A stretch of DNA of 58,863 nucleotides, taken from the IMG/VR virus record IMGVR_UViG_3300009034_000042, positions 1 through 58,863 of that record; one strand, 5' to 3'. The position numbers were made by a program, and so were the translations under genes. Source of the DNA: a virus. Positions 8,224 to 16,378 of the stretch are shown here, piece by piece (the first letter of the stretch is position 1; every line of letters starts with the position of its first letter). A model generated the notes under the pieces. That model saw only the letters and a list, made by a program, of their open reading frames with translations. It had not been told where the DNA came from and searched no databases.

Positions 8224-8525
8224 TTTCCAATTCTCTCTTTATATTTCTTTTTCCATAGCACTTGTAAGCCAAATATGATTTCGTTTGTTATGCCTAAAAT
8301 AACGGTTAAATATCCATTTGTGATAATACCAGCAGTAATAAAAAATATAGTGGTAATCATATACCCAAGCATTGTAATTTCCGATAGACCTTTAAGGGCT
8401 TCTGGGTTTTTGCGGTTTCTTATAGTTGAGATTAGCTGTGGAAAGTTCGCTATAAAAAACACAACGTTTCCAATATCGAGGACATAGCCCAAATATGGTA
8501 ATAGGAATTCAAACACTTTTAACAC
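8220..8525 (-). CDS. PQ-loop / SemiSWEET-like membrane protein
   Basis: 101 residues with three hydrophobic helices: VLDIGNVVFFIANFPQLIST, MLGYMITTIFFITAGI and YLTVILGITNEIIFGLQVLW. The first carries the FPQL signature of PQ-loop repeats. A single three-helix unit is the SemiSWEET size; family members dimerise to carry small solutes, often sugars. A role in infection is unknown. Its proximity to two glycosyltransferases makes sugar supply conceivable, but that is speculation. It is the first gene after the promoter at 8547-8560. Confidence 0.75.
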   Translation of the reverse strand: MLKVFEFLLPYLGYVLDIGNVVFFIANFPQLISTIRNRKNPEALKGLSEITMLGYMITTIFFITAGIITNGYLTVILGITNEIIFGLQVLWKKKYKERIGK

Positions 8526-8546
8526 TAAAAATATAGTGGATAAAGT

Positions 8547-8560
8547 AGTATTTAAACCTT
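8547..8560 (-). promoter_or_regulatory. TATA/BRE promoter of the 8.5-0 kb operon
   Basis: On the minus strand AAGGTTTAAATACT lies about 25-30 nt before the start of the PQ-loop gene leader. It is the canonical archaeal TATA form repeated across the window. All genes from 8525 down to the left edge are closely packed and lack an obvious further promoter. Confidence 0.6.
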
Positions 8561-8592
8561 CCGGGAAAAGCTTTTATATAGCCCAAAAAGGG

Positions 8593-8907
8593 TTAAACAT
8601 ACTCATACATAACAGTTATGTGTACCGTTCCAGCACCACTAAAATATGCTTGGAGACCTTTATTGACTGGTCCGATAAACTTGCTTTCTTTACCTAGATT
8701 TAGTCCACCATTAAATGTCTCATTTGCCATAGTTTGTGTATGGAAATATATTTGACCGTCTGCTTCATGGTCTGCCCAGTTAAAACCAACCGTATGACTT
8801 GCTGGTAAACTCCACCAGAAAGCTAATATTTTTATTGATTTACCGCTTTTTTCTCCAATAAGGTTCTGACCGTTTGTGGTTACACTAACATCAACTATTT
8901 GTGTCAT
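8593..8907 (-). CDS. Probable small virion protein
   Basis: About 104 residues; start at the ATG following GTGTGATTGAAC. Predicted all-beta (TVGFNWADHEADGQIYFHTQTM, GAGTVHITVMYEYV). It has no cysteines, unlike the zinc-ribbon genes around it, and has its own TATA (around 8938-8946). It precedes the neck and capsid genes in the same orientation, so a capsid decoration or fibre role is possible. No family recognised. Confidence 0.6.
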   Translation of the reverse strand: MTQIVDVSVTTNGQNLIGEKSGKSIKILAFWWSLPASHTVGFNWADHEADGQIYFHTQTMANETFNGGLNLGKESKFIGPVNKGLQAYFSGAGTVHITVMYEYV

Positions 8908-8949
8908 GTTCAATCACACTATTAATATGTAAAAACATACTTAAAAATG

Positions 8950-9147
8950 TTATTCTTCTGGTTTAACCGTGTCGTCTATTTTCCGCTGTCTTAACTCGGT
9001 TATCCAGTCTGGATGGATAAAGCGTTTACGCTTTCTTACTATGAAAAATTCTGGGTGACATTTAGGACATGCTATTAAAGTAGCTCCACGCCTAAAACGA
9101 ACAATTCTCATTGGTGTGCCACATTTAGGACAGAGATTTCTTGTCAT
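8950..9147 (-). CDS. Zinc-ribbon protein
   Basis: 65 residues. CPKCGTPMRIVRF and CPKCHPEFFIV form a clear zinc ribbon, followed by a basic patch (RKRKRFIHPDW). Its start overlaps the upstream stop by 1 nt. It sits inside the head-gene block. Confidence 0.75.
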   Translation of the reverse strand: MTRNLCPKCGTPMRIVRFRRGATLIACPKCHPEFFIVRKRKRFIHPDWITELRQRKIDDTVKPEE

Positions 9148-9677
9148 TAGTCTATCCTCTTAATATGGATGGTTCCTTCGATTATTACTCGACTTACCCG
9201 ATGACTTCCACGAGATGGTTCTGATTCTCTAGCAGTCACATCAAAAATATCGAAACCTACTTGTGATGGCTGTGGAATTAAATAATCAATTATTCTATCA
9301 GCTACACCTTGAGCAAACATGCCTTTTTCACAACCATAACGATAATCAGTTGGGTCGGCAGAATAACTACCACAATTACAATTACTATGAAAAACATGGA
9401 TTGAAAAGCGATAATTTACTATGCTTCCTCTCTCATCTGGACTGGCTTCTCCAACGTCTCTATCATAAACATCCCATATTCTACCGGGACTAATACGAAC
9501 ACTAATAAATGGTAAACGACTAGCAAGTTTTTTAATATCTACTCTCCAATTTCCAGAAACTTCACCCATACCCCATATTGTTGTACATACTGGATTGGCT
9601 TCTGGTATAGCTGTTCTAATAGCCGTGATTAATGCGTTTTTTGTAGCATTAAATCTCCCAGTAGTTGGAGTTGACAT
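9147..9677 (-). CDS. Probable neck / tail-terminator protein
   Basis: 176 residues, alpha/beta. An N-terminal helix (ATKNALITAIRTAI) leads into strands (PFISVRIS, YRFSIHVFHSNC) and a C-terminal strand pair ending VIIEGTIHIKRID. Size, fold outline and position just after the adaptor are those of tail-completion or terminator proteins of siphovirus-like phages. A Cys cluster (CNCGS) is unusual for the family. Assignment rests mainly on context. Confidence 0.5.
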   Translation of the reverse strand: MSTPTTGRFNATKNALITAIRTAIPEANPVCTTIWGMGEVSGNWRVDIKKLASRLPFISVRISPGRIWDVYDRDVGEASPDERGSIVNYRFSIHVFHSNCNCGSYSADPTDYRYGCEKGMFAQGVADRIIDYLIPQPSQVGFDIFDVTARESEPSRGSHRVSRVIIEGTIHIKRID

Positions 9678-9688
9678 CCTTATTCACC

Positions 9689-10909
9689 TTAGTCCTCACA
9701 AGCATTAAGGTCTTTTACTGGTATGAAATCCCAACCATAACCAATTGATGCTAGTGCTTTTTCATATCGTTTTTCAAGGTCTCTTCTTGTAATTGTTAAT
9801 GCGTCACGAGTTGGACTTGTAACTCCACTTTCGCTTTGAATATCCATGTCTGTATCTTGCACTCTGATTCCACGCATGAAATCTATGAGGTCTATACCAG
9901 CTAAACATGCCGCCGCCTTTTTAATATTTCTTGCGGCACTTACACTATCACTAAACGGGTTTTCGTATGGATTATAGCGATATGTCACATAGAATGGATA
10001 GCCTTGAGCTAATGGTTCATTGGTTAGTTCACGCATTATTGCCACTTCACCCGCTGGAGCCGTGTACATCCACCCATCATTAATATTTAGATTATCAACG
10101 TTAAGTGTACAAGCCGCACTTACCCGAAATTCGAGATACATTAGGTTTGTATCGTCCCAACTACTAATTGAGCCGCTGAAGTCGCTGTCAATGTCCCACA
10201 TAACAAGATACCAATGGTCTGCTTTCTCAATTGTATAGCTTGCTTGATTATAGTTACCATCTTTATCAAAAAGTCGCAAATAGACTACTATATTCGCCGT
10301 GTCTGACCTAACGTAGAAAGCCACATATTCAAATGGGTCTATATTCTTATCTATAAAGTAATTAGCGGTTTGGCTTGGGAAACGACCAAATTGAGTAGAG
10401 TTTGCAAATATTAATTCTATTGACCTAATACCAGCAACAAATGTAGTTGTGTCAAGTGAGTCGGTTGCCGTTGATTCATCCCAAGTGTTAACAAGAGTTG
10501 TAACTTCAGTTCCTAATTCACAACCTCTTAATTGGATAGCATTTTTGTTTATATAATCCTTTTCCGTTGGGAAAGGACGTAATTTTCTATATGAGCCCGT
10601 GTGTCCACCCATCCAACATTGAATAACATCCAACACTTTATCAGATGGGTCATGATAATAAGCTCCCTCTTCATCTTCTTGTCCAAGCTCAAAAACATCA
10701 TCTTCACCAGTACCAAGATGGATTTCCTTTCGTACTGTAACATTGATTCCTAAAAGGTCGTTGATTTCAGCAGTAGCATCAGCTATAAACCCTTCAATAA
10801 GACTTTGAACTTGTGCCGCTGAAGAATGTCGTACAGATAATTCAATGATTCTATTCTCATCAAATCCAGTAGCATTAAGAACGTCTGTCCATGCACAATA
10901 CATTGACAT
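9689..10909 (-). CDS. Head-tail adaptor-like protein with inserted beta domain
   Basis: About 406 residues; start at the ATG after GGTGAATATAACA. Residues 1-110 (YCAWTDVLNATGF, helix, VQSLIEGFIADATAEINDLLG) and the last 70 (RRDLEKRYEKALASIGYG) look like the helical gp6/gp15-type head-completion adaptor, normally about 100-150 residues. Between them lies a 200-residue beta-rich insert (TANYFIDKNIDPFEYVAFYV, TIEKADHWYLVMWDID, TLNVDNLNIND), which resembles a carbohydrate-binding jelly roll. It sits next to the capsid gene, consistent with a connector. The insert could decorate the neck. Confidence 0.55.
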   Translation of the reverse strand: MSMYCAWTDVLNATGFDENRIIELSVRHSSAAQVQSLIEGFIADATAEINDLLGINVTVRKEIHLGTGEDDVFELGQEDEEGAYYHDPSDKVLDVIQCWMGGHTGSYRKLRPFPTEKDYINKNAIQLRGCELGTEVTTLVNTWDESTATDSLDTTTFVAGIRSIELIFANSTQFGRFPSQTANYFIDKNIDPFEYVAFYVRSDTANIVVYLRLFDKDGNYNQASYTIEKADHWYLVMWDIDSDFSGSISSWDDTNLMYLEFRVSAACTLNVDNLNINDGWMYTAPAGEVAIMRELTNEPLAQGYPFYVTYRYNPYENPFSDSVSAARNIKKAAACLAGIDLIDFMRGIRVQDTDMDIQSESGVTSPTRDALTITRRDLEKRYEKALASIGYGWDFIPVKDLNACED

Positions 10910-10967
10910 TGTTATATTCACCACTATAAATTAGTCTATGACGCTTAAAAGGATTATGGTAGAGCAG

Positions 10968-10986
10968 TTAAGAAGCTTTTTAAATA
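10968..10986 (-). promoter_or_regulatory. Promoter with palindrome overlapping TATA
   Basis: On the minus strand TATTTAAAAAGCTTCTTAA combines a TATA box with one arm of the AAGAAGCTTCTT palindrome that recurs in the non-coding regions after 47 kb. It lies upstream of the adaptor gene. A repressor or activator binding the palindrome would control access to this TATA. Confidence 0.45.
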
Positions 10987-11054
10987 CTTCTAAACGCTCC
11001 GCTACCTTTAAGACACCGAAGAAAATTGGGTATTAGAGATGTATATTAGTCGCC

Positions 11055-12059
11055 TTAGCAGTCGCTTATCAATTTGATAGCGTCTGAGAATTTGACCTCT
11101 ATACCATATCTGCACGACAGAACAAACATGTCCTTTTCGTATTGCTCACTCCTCTCAGTCCTTTGTCTAATATGACGCTTCCACGCCAACATAGCCGCTG
11201 GACCATATTTGTTTTGAGGTGGAGCAACCACTAATGCATATGCGGTGTTCCCACCGATAGCATCATCGTCTTCCATTGCTATGTCAGTTACAAGCACCCT
11301 ACAGCTTGCATATCTTCCAGCCTCACCGTTGAAACGGGTTGCTGGTAGAGGTATGTTTGATGTAGAGTATCTTGCGGTATCACAGAAACGAGTGTCTTTA
11401 ACTAAGTCCGCTTCTTGGTCCACGTTAATGAACAAAAGCATCGGACCATCATCAACACCCCAGTAACCTTGTCCCTTCAAGTGTGCAACAGCATCTACAA
11501 CGTCATCATATGCCAAAGTTCCAGCAGTTGTCGCCGCATTAACGTTTCCTTTGTTCACAGTACATGCCGCTCTTAGAGCGTCACGGATGTCTGTGTCTAT
11601 CTTATATGCGATGGCTTGTCCCATTTTCTGTAGTGAAGCTCTTACCCAGCCAAGGCGAGGAGAGTCTTCCCTTAAGATGTCAGTTATGTAGGTAGCTACA
11701 TAAACAACATCGCCGATTACCAAACAGATACTCTTTGGAGATAGTTTGTCTTTGGTATAACCAGATTGCTTCAATGTTGCTTCAGAAGCAGTTCGAGCTG
11801 TGAACTCGTCACGGTCTAGGTAAGGAACACATATAGAGTTTCCTTCCACGCCAACGAGCATGTCAGTCTCTTCAACTGCTTGACGGAAAACGAACTTCCA
11901 AGTTGCACCCAAGTTAATCTCTTTCCAGATTAGCTGTGGGATTATATTACAAGCAAGTCCGCCACCCTCACTAACTGTTTGAGAACGTGGTAGATTTGTG
12001 TAGTCGGTAATGTCTGTCACTTGCAGACCATATACAGTCTCTTCAAATGTTATAGGCAT
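11055..12059 (-). CDS. Major capsid protein (HK97 fold)
   Basis: 334 residues. An extended N-terminal arm leads to the E-loop region and a long spine helix (RLGWVRASLQKMGQAIAYKIDTDIRDALRAA, residues about 135-165). P- and A-domain patterns follow (TLAYDDVVDAVAHLKGQGYW, PMLLFINVDQEADLVKD, GRYASCRVLVTDIA, YALVVAPPQNKYGP), with a C-terminal RYGIEVKFSDAIKLISD. This is the helix-strand arrangement of HK97-type capsid proteins of archaeal and bacterial tailed viruses. It has its own promoter and an AAGGTGAAAATAA ribosome site, as expected for an abundant protein. No delta-domain scaffold is fused; the prohead protease is far away at 38526-39173. Confidence 0.8.
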   Translation of the reverse strand: MPITFEETVYGLQVTDITDYTNLPRSQTVSEGGGLACNIIPQLIWKEINLGATWKFVFRQAVEETDMLVGVEGNSICVPYLDRDEFTARTASEATLKQSGYTKDKLSPKSICLVIGDVVYVATYITDILREDSPRLGWVRASLQKMGQAIAYKIDTDIRDALRAACTVNKGNVNAATTAGTLAYDDVVDAVAHLKGQGYWGVDDGPMLLFINVDQEADLVKDTRFCDTARYSTSNIPLPATRFNGEAGRYASCRVLVTDIAMEDDDAIGGNTAYALVVAPPQNKYGPAAMLAWKRHIRQRTERSEQYEKDMFVLSCRYGIEVKFSDAIKLISDC

Positions 12060-12090
12060 TTATTTTCACCTTATATAGTAAATCATCATT

Positions 12091-12101
12091 GATATTTAAA
12101 A
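12091..12101 (-). promoter_or_regulatory. Promoter of the major capsid gene
   Basis: The minus strand reads TTTTAAATATC about 32 nt before the capsid ATG, giving a leader with the strong ribosome site AAGGTG. Confidence 0.65.
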
Positions 12102-12140
12102 GGATTACTCCTACTTTTTCCCAGAAGTTGTATTACATAC

Positions 12141-12150
12141 ACTTATATAG
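12141..12150 (+). promoter_or_regulatory. Promoter of the packaging operon
   Basis: ACTTATATAG lies about 34 nt before the ATG at 12184, divergent from the capsid promoter. The predicted transcript start lies about 10 nt from the ATG, a near-leaderless message. Confidence 0.55.
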
Positions 12151-12183
12151 GGTTTTAGCAATGTATATGGATAGGTAAAGAAA

Positions 12184-13014
12184 ATGTCTGAAGGAAAAGA
12201 TAAGAAAGACGACAAAAATGAAGGAAATCCCGGAAACCATAACGATGATGATGTTACTGTAAAACAGAAACAACATAGAAAGATTGAAATTAAAGTTGAC
12301 CGTGACCCAGAGATTACTGCTCTGCAAAAGGAATTGGCTGAAGAGAAAGCCAAACGTGAAGCAGAAGCTAAGACTTGGGAAGAAGAGAAAGAAAAGCTTA
12401 TCGGTGAAAAACAAGTGATTGGGGAAGAACTAGGAGAGAAAAAGGCTATTCTAGAGAAAGCCGCACTTGAAGCCTTTGAGAAAGAGAAGGCTGGAATTAT
12501 AGATATATGCAAAACAAGTGGCTTAACTGAAGAACAAGTCGAAGAAATTGAGGGGAAATTGACTTCGCCAAGAGATATAAATACTGTTAAAACTTTAGTC
12601 AATATACTAATTGCGTCAAAACCAAAAACTAATGGAGAAGGTGGACAACCAGCAGAAGGTGAAGGAGACAAGGGAGCAACAAAGAAAGCACCCGCTGGTA
12701 AACCAGTATTTACTCCACCAAAAGGTGCAAAGGAATATGAAGACGTTCGTTCTATGGTTGATGGACTTTATAAAACTGCATACTATGACCCAGAAGCAAC
12801 ACTAGAAGAAAAACAAGAAGCAATAAAGAAAATAGATAAACTATGGGATGCGTTTATTCATGGAAAATCATGGAAGTCATTGAGGGCTGGTGGAAGATTT
12901 CCATTAGGACAAGTAGGTCAATGTCCTAGATGTGGAGAAGTCTTCATGGGAGAACCCCCAGAGAAATGTCCTAAATGTAGCCAAGACCTAACAACAATTG
13001 GAAGTGGAGTTTAG
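12184..13014 (+). CDS. Acidic coiled-coil protein with C-terminal zinc ribbon (scaffold candidate)
   Basis: 276 residues. A charged, disordered N-terminus is followed by a long Glu/Lys coiled coil (residues 40-100), a Gly/Pro-rich linker, a helical segment (DVRSMVDGLYKTAYYDPEATLEE) and a C-terminal zinc ribbon (CPRCGEVFMGEPPEKCPKC). Charge and coiled coil resemble capsid scaffolds. The gene sits back to back with the capsid gene and heads the terminase operon, so a small-terminase or scaffold role is possible. The zinc ribbon is unusual for either. Confidence 0.5.
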   Translation: MSEGKDKKDDKNEGNPGNHNDDDVTVKQKQHRKIEIKVDRDPEITALQKELAEEKAKREAEAKTWEEEKEKLIGEKQVIGEELGEKKAILEKAALEAFEKEKAGIIDICKTSGLTEEQVEEIEGKLTSPRDINTVKTLVNILIASKPKTNGEGGQPAEGEGDKGATKKAPAGKPVFTPPKGAKEYEDVRSMVDGLYKTAYYDPEATLEEKQEAIKKIDKLWDAFIHGKSWKSLRAGGRFPLGQVGQCPRCGEVFMGEPPEKCPKCSQDLTTIGSGV

Positions 13015-13016
13015 AA

Positions 13017-13454
13017 ATGCCAAAAGATAATTTACTAGAAGACGAAGAAAGTCAAATGCGTGGAGAAGGTTGGAAAAGAGCAATTACACTACAACACATA
13101 GTTGTTCAAGAAGATGGTATGGTTTACTGTGAAGAATGGGACTTCTTTGCAGACCGTATGCCATGTCGTACAAGAGAAGGCGGTCTAACTGGACCTCAAT
13201 GTGGTATAGACCATACTTGGGTTAGAATTCTTAATGGAAAATTATTCTGGGCGTGCTATCGTCATCAAATAGTCAATGGACCATTATCCCATGGTGTTGG
13301 AGTCATGAATACAAGATACCCAGTTTCGCCTACTAAAGCCGTAGAAATTTGCAAAAACATGGGACAAGAAATTCCGAAATCACTTGTAAATCTAGTTCAA
13401 GAATCAAAAGCTAGTACAAAGGGAAGACGTAGACGACCTTCTGATGTCGAATAA
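13017..13454 (+). CDS. Hypothetical protein of packaging operon
   Basis: 145 residues, Trp/Cys-containing N-terminal domain (QHIVVQEDGMVYCEEWDFF, CRTREGGLTGPQCGIDHTWVRILNGKLFWACYRHQ) whose four Cys and His could bind zinc. The C-terminus is basic (KGRRRRPSD). It begins 2 nt after the upstream stop and ends before a T-rich tract. Not recognised. Confidence 0.7.
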   Translation: MPKDNLLEDEESQMRGEGWKRAITLQHIVVQEDGMVYCEEWDFFADRMPCRTREGGLTGPQCGIDHTWVRILNGKLFWACYRHQIVNGPLSHGVGVMNTRYPVSPTKAVEICKNMGQEIPKSLVNLVQESKASTKGRRRRPSDVE

Positions 13455-13468
13455 AAAACCAAAACTCT

Positions 13469-13481
13469 TTCTTTTTTTAAT
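13469..13481 (+). terminator. T-tract terminator candidate
   Basis: CTCTTTCTTTTTTT just after the stop at 13454 is the type of U-rich stretch at which archaeal RNA polymerase terminates. Transcription of the terminase may partly depend on read-through, since a full promoter is not evident in the 40-nt gap. Confidence 0.4.
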
Positions 13482-13497
13482 TATAAGGTGAATAAAT

Positions 13498-13860
13498 ATG
13501 TCTAAACATAAAACTGAGAGAGAGAAAATTCAAGAATTAGAAGTTATGATTCATGATATTCAGAAAAATGAACTTATGACGGTTAAGTATATAACTGATA
13601 AAATGAAGGAAGTAGCAACTAACCTAGATAAGCTGGATGCTGAATTAATTGATGCTCAAGATGAACTTAAAAAATGTCCAGTAAAGGAAATTAGACGTTG
13701 GGAAGCCATCGTTAGATGTATCCATAATAGAAAGGAAGTTTTGGCTAGTTATAAACAAGTCCTACATGAATCTAGATTATCACTCAGATTACTCATGATG
13801 AAAGAGAATCAATTAACTTTTAGAAAGACTAAACTTGAAGCTCAATGGAAATCCGAATAG
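13498..13860 (+). CDS. Helical coiled-coil protein, small-terminase candidate
   Basis: 120 residues, almost entirely helical with heptads (REKIQELEVMIHDIQKNEL, ATNLDKLDAELIDAQDELKK). AAGGTGAATAAAT precedes the ATG. It stands directly before the large terminase gene, the usual place for the small subunit, but no helix-turn-helix is evident, so the assignment is contextual. Confidence 0.45.
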   Translation: MSKHKTEREKIQELEVMIHDIQKNELMTVKYITDKMKEVATNLDKLDAELIDAQDELKKCPVKEIRRWEAIVRCIHNRKEVLASYKQVLHESRLSLRLLMMKENQLTFRKTKLEAQWKSE

Positions 13861-13870
13861 GTGAGGCTTT

Positions 13871-15640
13871 ATGCCTAAAATCAAAGACCCGTTATTACGA
13901 GCTGAAAAACTTATAAAGAAAAGCCAACAGAAAGGCATAAAGAAACAAGAAGTAGAAGAATGGCAAAAATACTGGCGTAAGGCTGGTCCAGTCCGTTTTG
14001 CAGAGGAAGTTCTTACTTGTCCTTTAGATGTACCGTCTTATCCAAATTGTGAAGATTTACAGACTGAGAATGAGTATTGTCTTGGTTGTTCAATGGGTGG
14101 TAGTAAAGAAGTAAGCCATAGAAAGTTTAGACCTAACGGAATCCCATATCATATTATCTTAAGTGAAGACCAGAAAAATTATTTAAGTGATTTATGGTTA
14201 GAAGACCCAAAACTAATTCTTCTAGCCGCCGCTAGAGGGGCTGGTAAAACTTTCTGTTTCGCTATTTGGTATTGTTGGCAAGTATCAACTCAAGACCAAT
14301 ATTCTATTACTTGCATGGGTGGTTCAAGCGAACAGTCTGAACTTATTCAAGAGTATATAGATGGTTGGCGATTGGATGTTCCAATGCTTAATAGAATTAT
14401 TCATAGGTCATTACATGGAATAAAAAAGAGAGTAGAAACTATAGGAAGAGGTAAAATTAAGTTTCCAGCTTGTAGTGTATTATCTTCGAAGGGACCACAC
14501 GTAAATGAAGTTGGTATTGATGAGGCTTGTGCCGCTGAAGATAAATCTGAAGATGGGGCAAAAGCAGTTAAGTCTGCAATGTGGCAACTTACTGGTAAAA
14601 GAACTGGAAGATTGATTTTGGCTTCAACTGCTGATTATATTCACGGTCAATTCTATGAGTATATGAAAGACCCTAAGAAGTATAGATTTAGAGTTTATCA
14701 ATGGTCAATTGCAAGACATATCAGCGGGAAAAGTGCATTGGAAACTTATACTGATAAAGACCCAACTCATTGGAGACCTAACGTATGGTGGTTAACTCAA
14801 AGAGAAATAGAGGATAAAAGAAGAACTAAAAGTGATGATGAGTGGTTGTCACAAGCTCTTGGTGGAGCAAGTATGGCTTCTGGTGCCGCTTTAAAGAAAG
14901 ACGACTTAGATATTGTCATTTGTAGTATTTGTGATAACTGTGAGCCGTATAATTGGAATAAATGTAAGTTGTGTAAGTTAGGTAAGCTGGGCACTCCAGA
15001 TGACCCAACCAAGTTCATCTTAGAAAGACGGGGTGGATTTGATTATGGTATTTCAGAGGCTCCTTGTGCTTTAACAGTTGTTGGACGAAAAAGAGACGTA
15101 GTTTTTGTTTTGGATAATGATGAACAGAAAGGATTAAGAGAAGACGAGAAGATTGAGTGGATAGATAAAACATTGAGGGAGTGGAAAGCAAATGTGTTTA
15201 TTCCAGACCCAGCCGCCGCTGGTGCACACTTAAACGAGAAGCTTGATGATAAAGGCTATGCTGTTTATAGAATAGCAGAACGGGAAAAGATAGGACGAGT
15301 CTTCAACGTTATAAATTTCGTGGAGAAACACAAAGTAATTATACCTAAGAAATTCTGGTATCTAACTCAATCATTACGTAAGTTAGCTTGGGTAAAGAAA
15401 GGTGAAAACAAGAAAATACGAAAGATTGACGACCACTCATTTGACTCGCTCCAATATGCTTTGGTTGATTGGTATGTAGAAGAAAGTGGAAATGTCTTGG
15501 AAGAATTTCTAAAAGGTATGGGAAGAAAAGGAACTGAAAAAACTACCATGCCAACAATAGAAGATACTTATGGAGTTAAAGATGAGAAGGGTTCAAAGAA
15601 TAAAAGTGAAATACCAAGAATTGAGGATATTTTCGATTAA
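13871..15640 (+). CDS. terL: Large terminase subunit (TerL)
   Basis: 589 residues. ATPase domain: Walker A AARGAGKT (about 120-127) and Walker B VNEVGIDEA (D217, E218), followed by the coupling motif LILASTADY. Nuclease domain: GGFDYGISEAPCALTVVG, FIPDPAAAG and DDHSFDSLQYALVDW, supplying the acidic metal ligands of the RNase H-like fold. Two cysteine clusters are unusual: C50...C60...CLGC at the N-terminus, and CSICDNCEPYNWNKCKLC between the two domains, probably a zinc knuckle. GGTGAGG ribosome site. It packages DNA into proheads through a portal that I do not find in the window. Confidence 0.93.
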   Translation: MPKIKDPLLRAEKLIKKSQQKGIKKQEVEEWQKYWRKAGPVRFAEEVLTCPLDVPSYPNCEDLQTENEYCLGCSMGGSKEVSHRKFRPNGIPYHIILSEDQKNYLSDLWLEDPKLILLAAARGAGKTFCFAIWYCWQVSTQDQYSITCMGGSSEQSELIQEYIDGWRLDVPMLNRIIHRSLHGIKKRVETIGRGKIKFPACSVLSSKGPHVNEVGIDEACAAEDKSEDGAKAVKSAMWQLTGKRTGRLILASTADYIHGQFYEYMKDPKKYRFRVYQWSIARHISGKSALETYTDKDPTHWRPNVWWLTQREIEDKRRTKSDDEWLSQALGGASMASGAALKKDDLDIVICSICDNCEPYNWNKCKLCKLGKLGTPDDPTKFILERRGGFDYGISEAPCALTVVGRKRDVVFVLDNDEQKGLREDEKIEWIDKTLREWKANVFIPDPAAAGAHLNEKLDDKGYAVYRIAEREKIGRVFNVINFVEKHKVIIPKKFWYLTQSLRKLAWVKKGENKKIRKIDDHSFDSLQYALVDWYVEESGNVLEEFLKGMGRKGTEKTTMPTIEDTYGVKDEKGSKNKSEIPRIEDIFD

Positions 15641-15861
15641 GACTTCTTCTTACGTTTTTTTATTTCTGCTTTAAGTTTTCTGGTTGATAATGAGGATAAT
15701 ACGTCTTTGGCTATGTCTTTTCTTCGTTTCTTCCAACTACCCCAATATTGTCTAGATTCCTTTAATGTTCGCCAGTTGTAGTATGTTCTAAAAAGACTAA
15801 AAAAGAAATTTGCAACAGCGGCAATGCAAGCAATGTATAAAAGCAGTAGCTCAATGCCCAT
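15637..15861 (-). CDS. Small membrane protein
   Basis: 74 residues: hydrophobic N-terminus LLLLYIACIAAVANFFFSLF (one transmembrane segment) and a basic cytoplasmic tail (KKRRKDIAK, KAEIKKRKKKS). Convergent with terL, overlapping its end by 4 nt. Function unknown. Confidence 0.65.
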   Translation of the reverse strand: MGIELLLLYIACIAAVANFFFSLFRTYYNWRTLKESRQYWGSWKKRRKDIAKDVLSSLSTRKLKAEIKKRKKKS

Positions 15862-16018
15862 TATCAGTTATTTCCCTTAACATCTTATTAAACAGAATAT
15901 GGTAGGGGCAACCAAAACATATATCAATGTCTTTTTGACCAGTATTCTTTTCACATTTATTACAAACTACTTTGAGTTTACGCTTTAATTTCTCTACTTT
16001 ATAACCAGTAGAAGGCAT
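15851..16018 (-). CDS. Small zinc-ribbon protein (55 aa)
   Basis: A short frame encoding MPSTGYKVEKLKRKLK followed by CNKC and CFGC pairs 15 residues apart. TAGGTGTTAAT precedes the ATG at 16018, and a TATA box (CTTTAAATA, minus strand) lies at 16051-16059. It overlaps the next ATG by 11 nt. Confidence 0.7.
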   Translation of the reverse strand: MPSTGYKVEKLKRKLKVVCNKCEKNTGQKDIDICFGCPYHILFNKMLREITDNGH

Positions 16019-16050
16019 ATTAACACCTAGAATATATAATAGAAAAGAGT

Positions 16051-16059
16051 TATTTAAAG
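16051..16059 (-). promoter_or_regulatory. TATA box
   Basis: CTTTAAATA on the minus strand, about 35 nt before the 55-residue zinc-ribbon gene. Confidence 0.55.
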
Positions 16060-16068
16060 GTTGTGGTT

Positions 16069-16335
16069 TTATGCGTTAGAAACGTCTGGGTCTCCATGAA
16101 CTGGAGCGTCATCCTCATGTGTTGGACCACCCTTTTGGTCTTGATTTCTAACTTTACCAACTTTTCCGTAGGGGTCTATTGGTGGAACAATTTCATGTGG
16201 TGTTTCTTCCGCTGGTGTGCCACATCTTTCACAAAGTCCAAGTTTAGATATAACTCCACCACACTTCGGACAGAAATCCGTATAACTCTCATTCGTATTT
16301 GGAATTGGCTTACTAGGTTCATTCTTACTTGGCAT
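16069..16335 (-). CDS. Zinc-ribbon protein, paralogue A
   Basis: About 88 residues; start set at the ATG of MPSKNEP, because the GTG three codons earlier belongs to the ribosome site. CPKCGGVISKLGLCERCG forms the ribbon; the C-terminus is acidic and ends near PVHGDPDVSNA. The next gene upstream has the same layout and the same HGDPD tail, so the two are tandem paralogues. A TATA box is at 16367-16376. Confidence 0.7.
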   Translation of the reverse strand: MPSKNEPSKPIPNTNESYTDFCPKCGGVISKLGLCERCGTPAEETPHEIVPPIDPYGKVGKVRNQDQKGGPTHEDDAPVHGDPDVSNA

Positions 16336-16378
16336 TTTAATCACATCTTTATATAATAAGATTTGTTATTTAAAAGTA

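Noticed and set aside
12111-12671. Long minus-strand frame opposite the coiled-coil gene
   Set aside because: Ser/Phe-rich antisense of a Glu/Lys-rich gene; no promoter or ribosome site in place.
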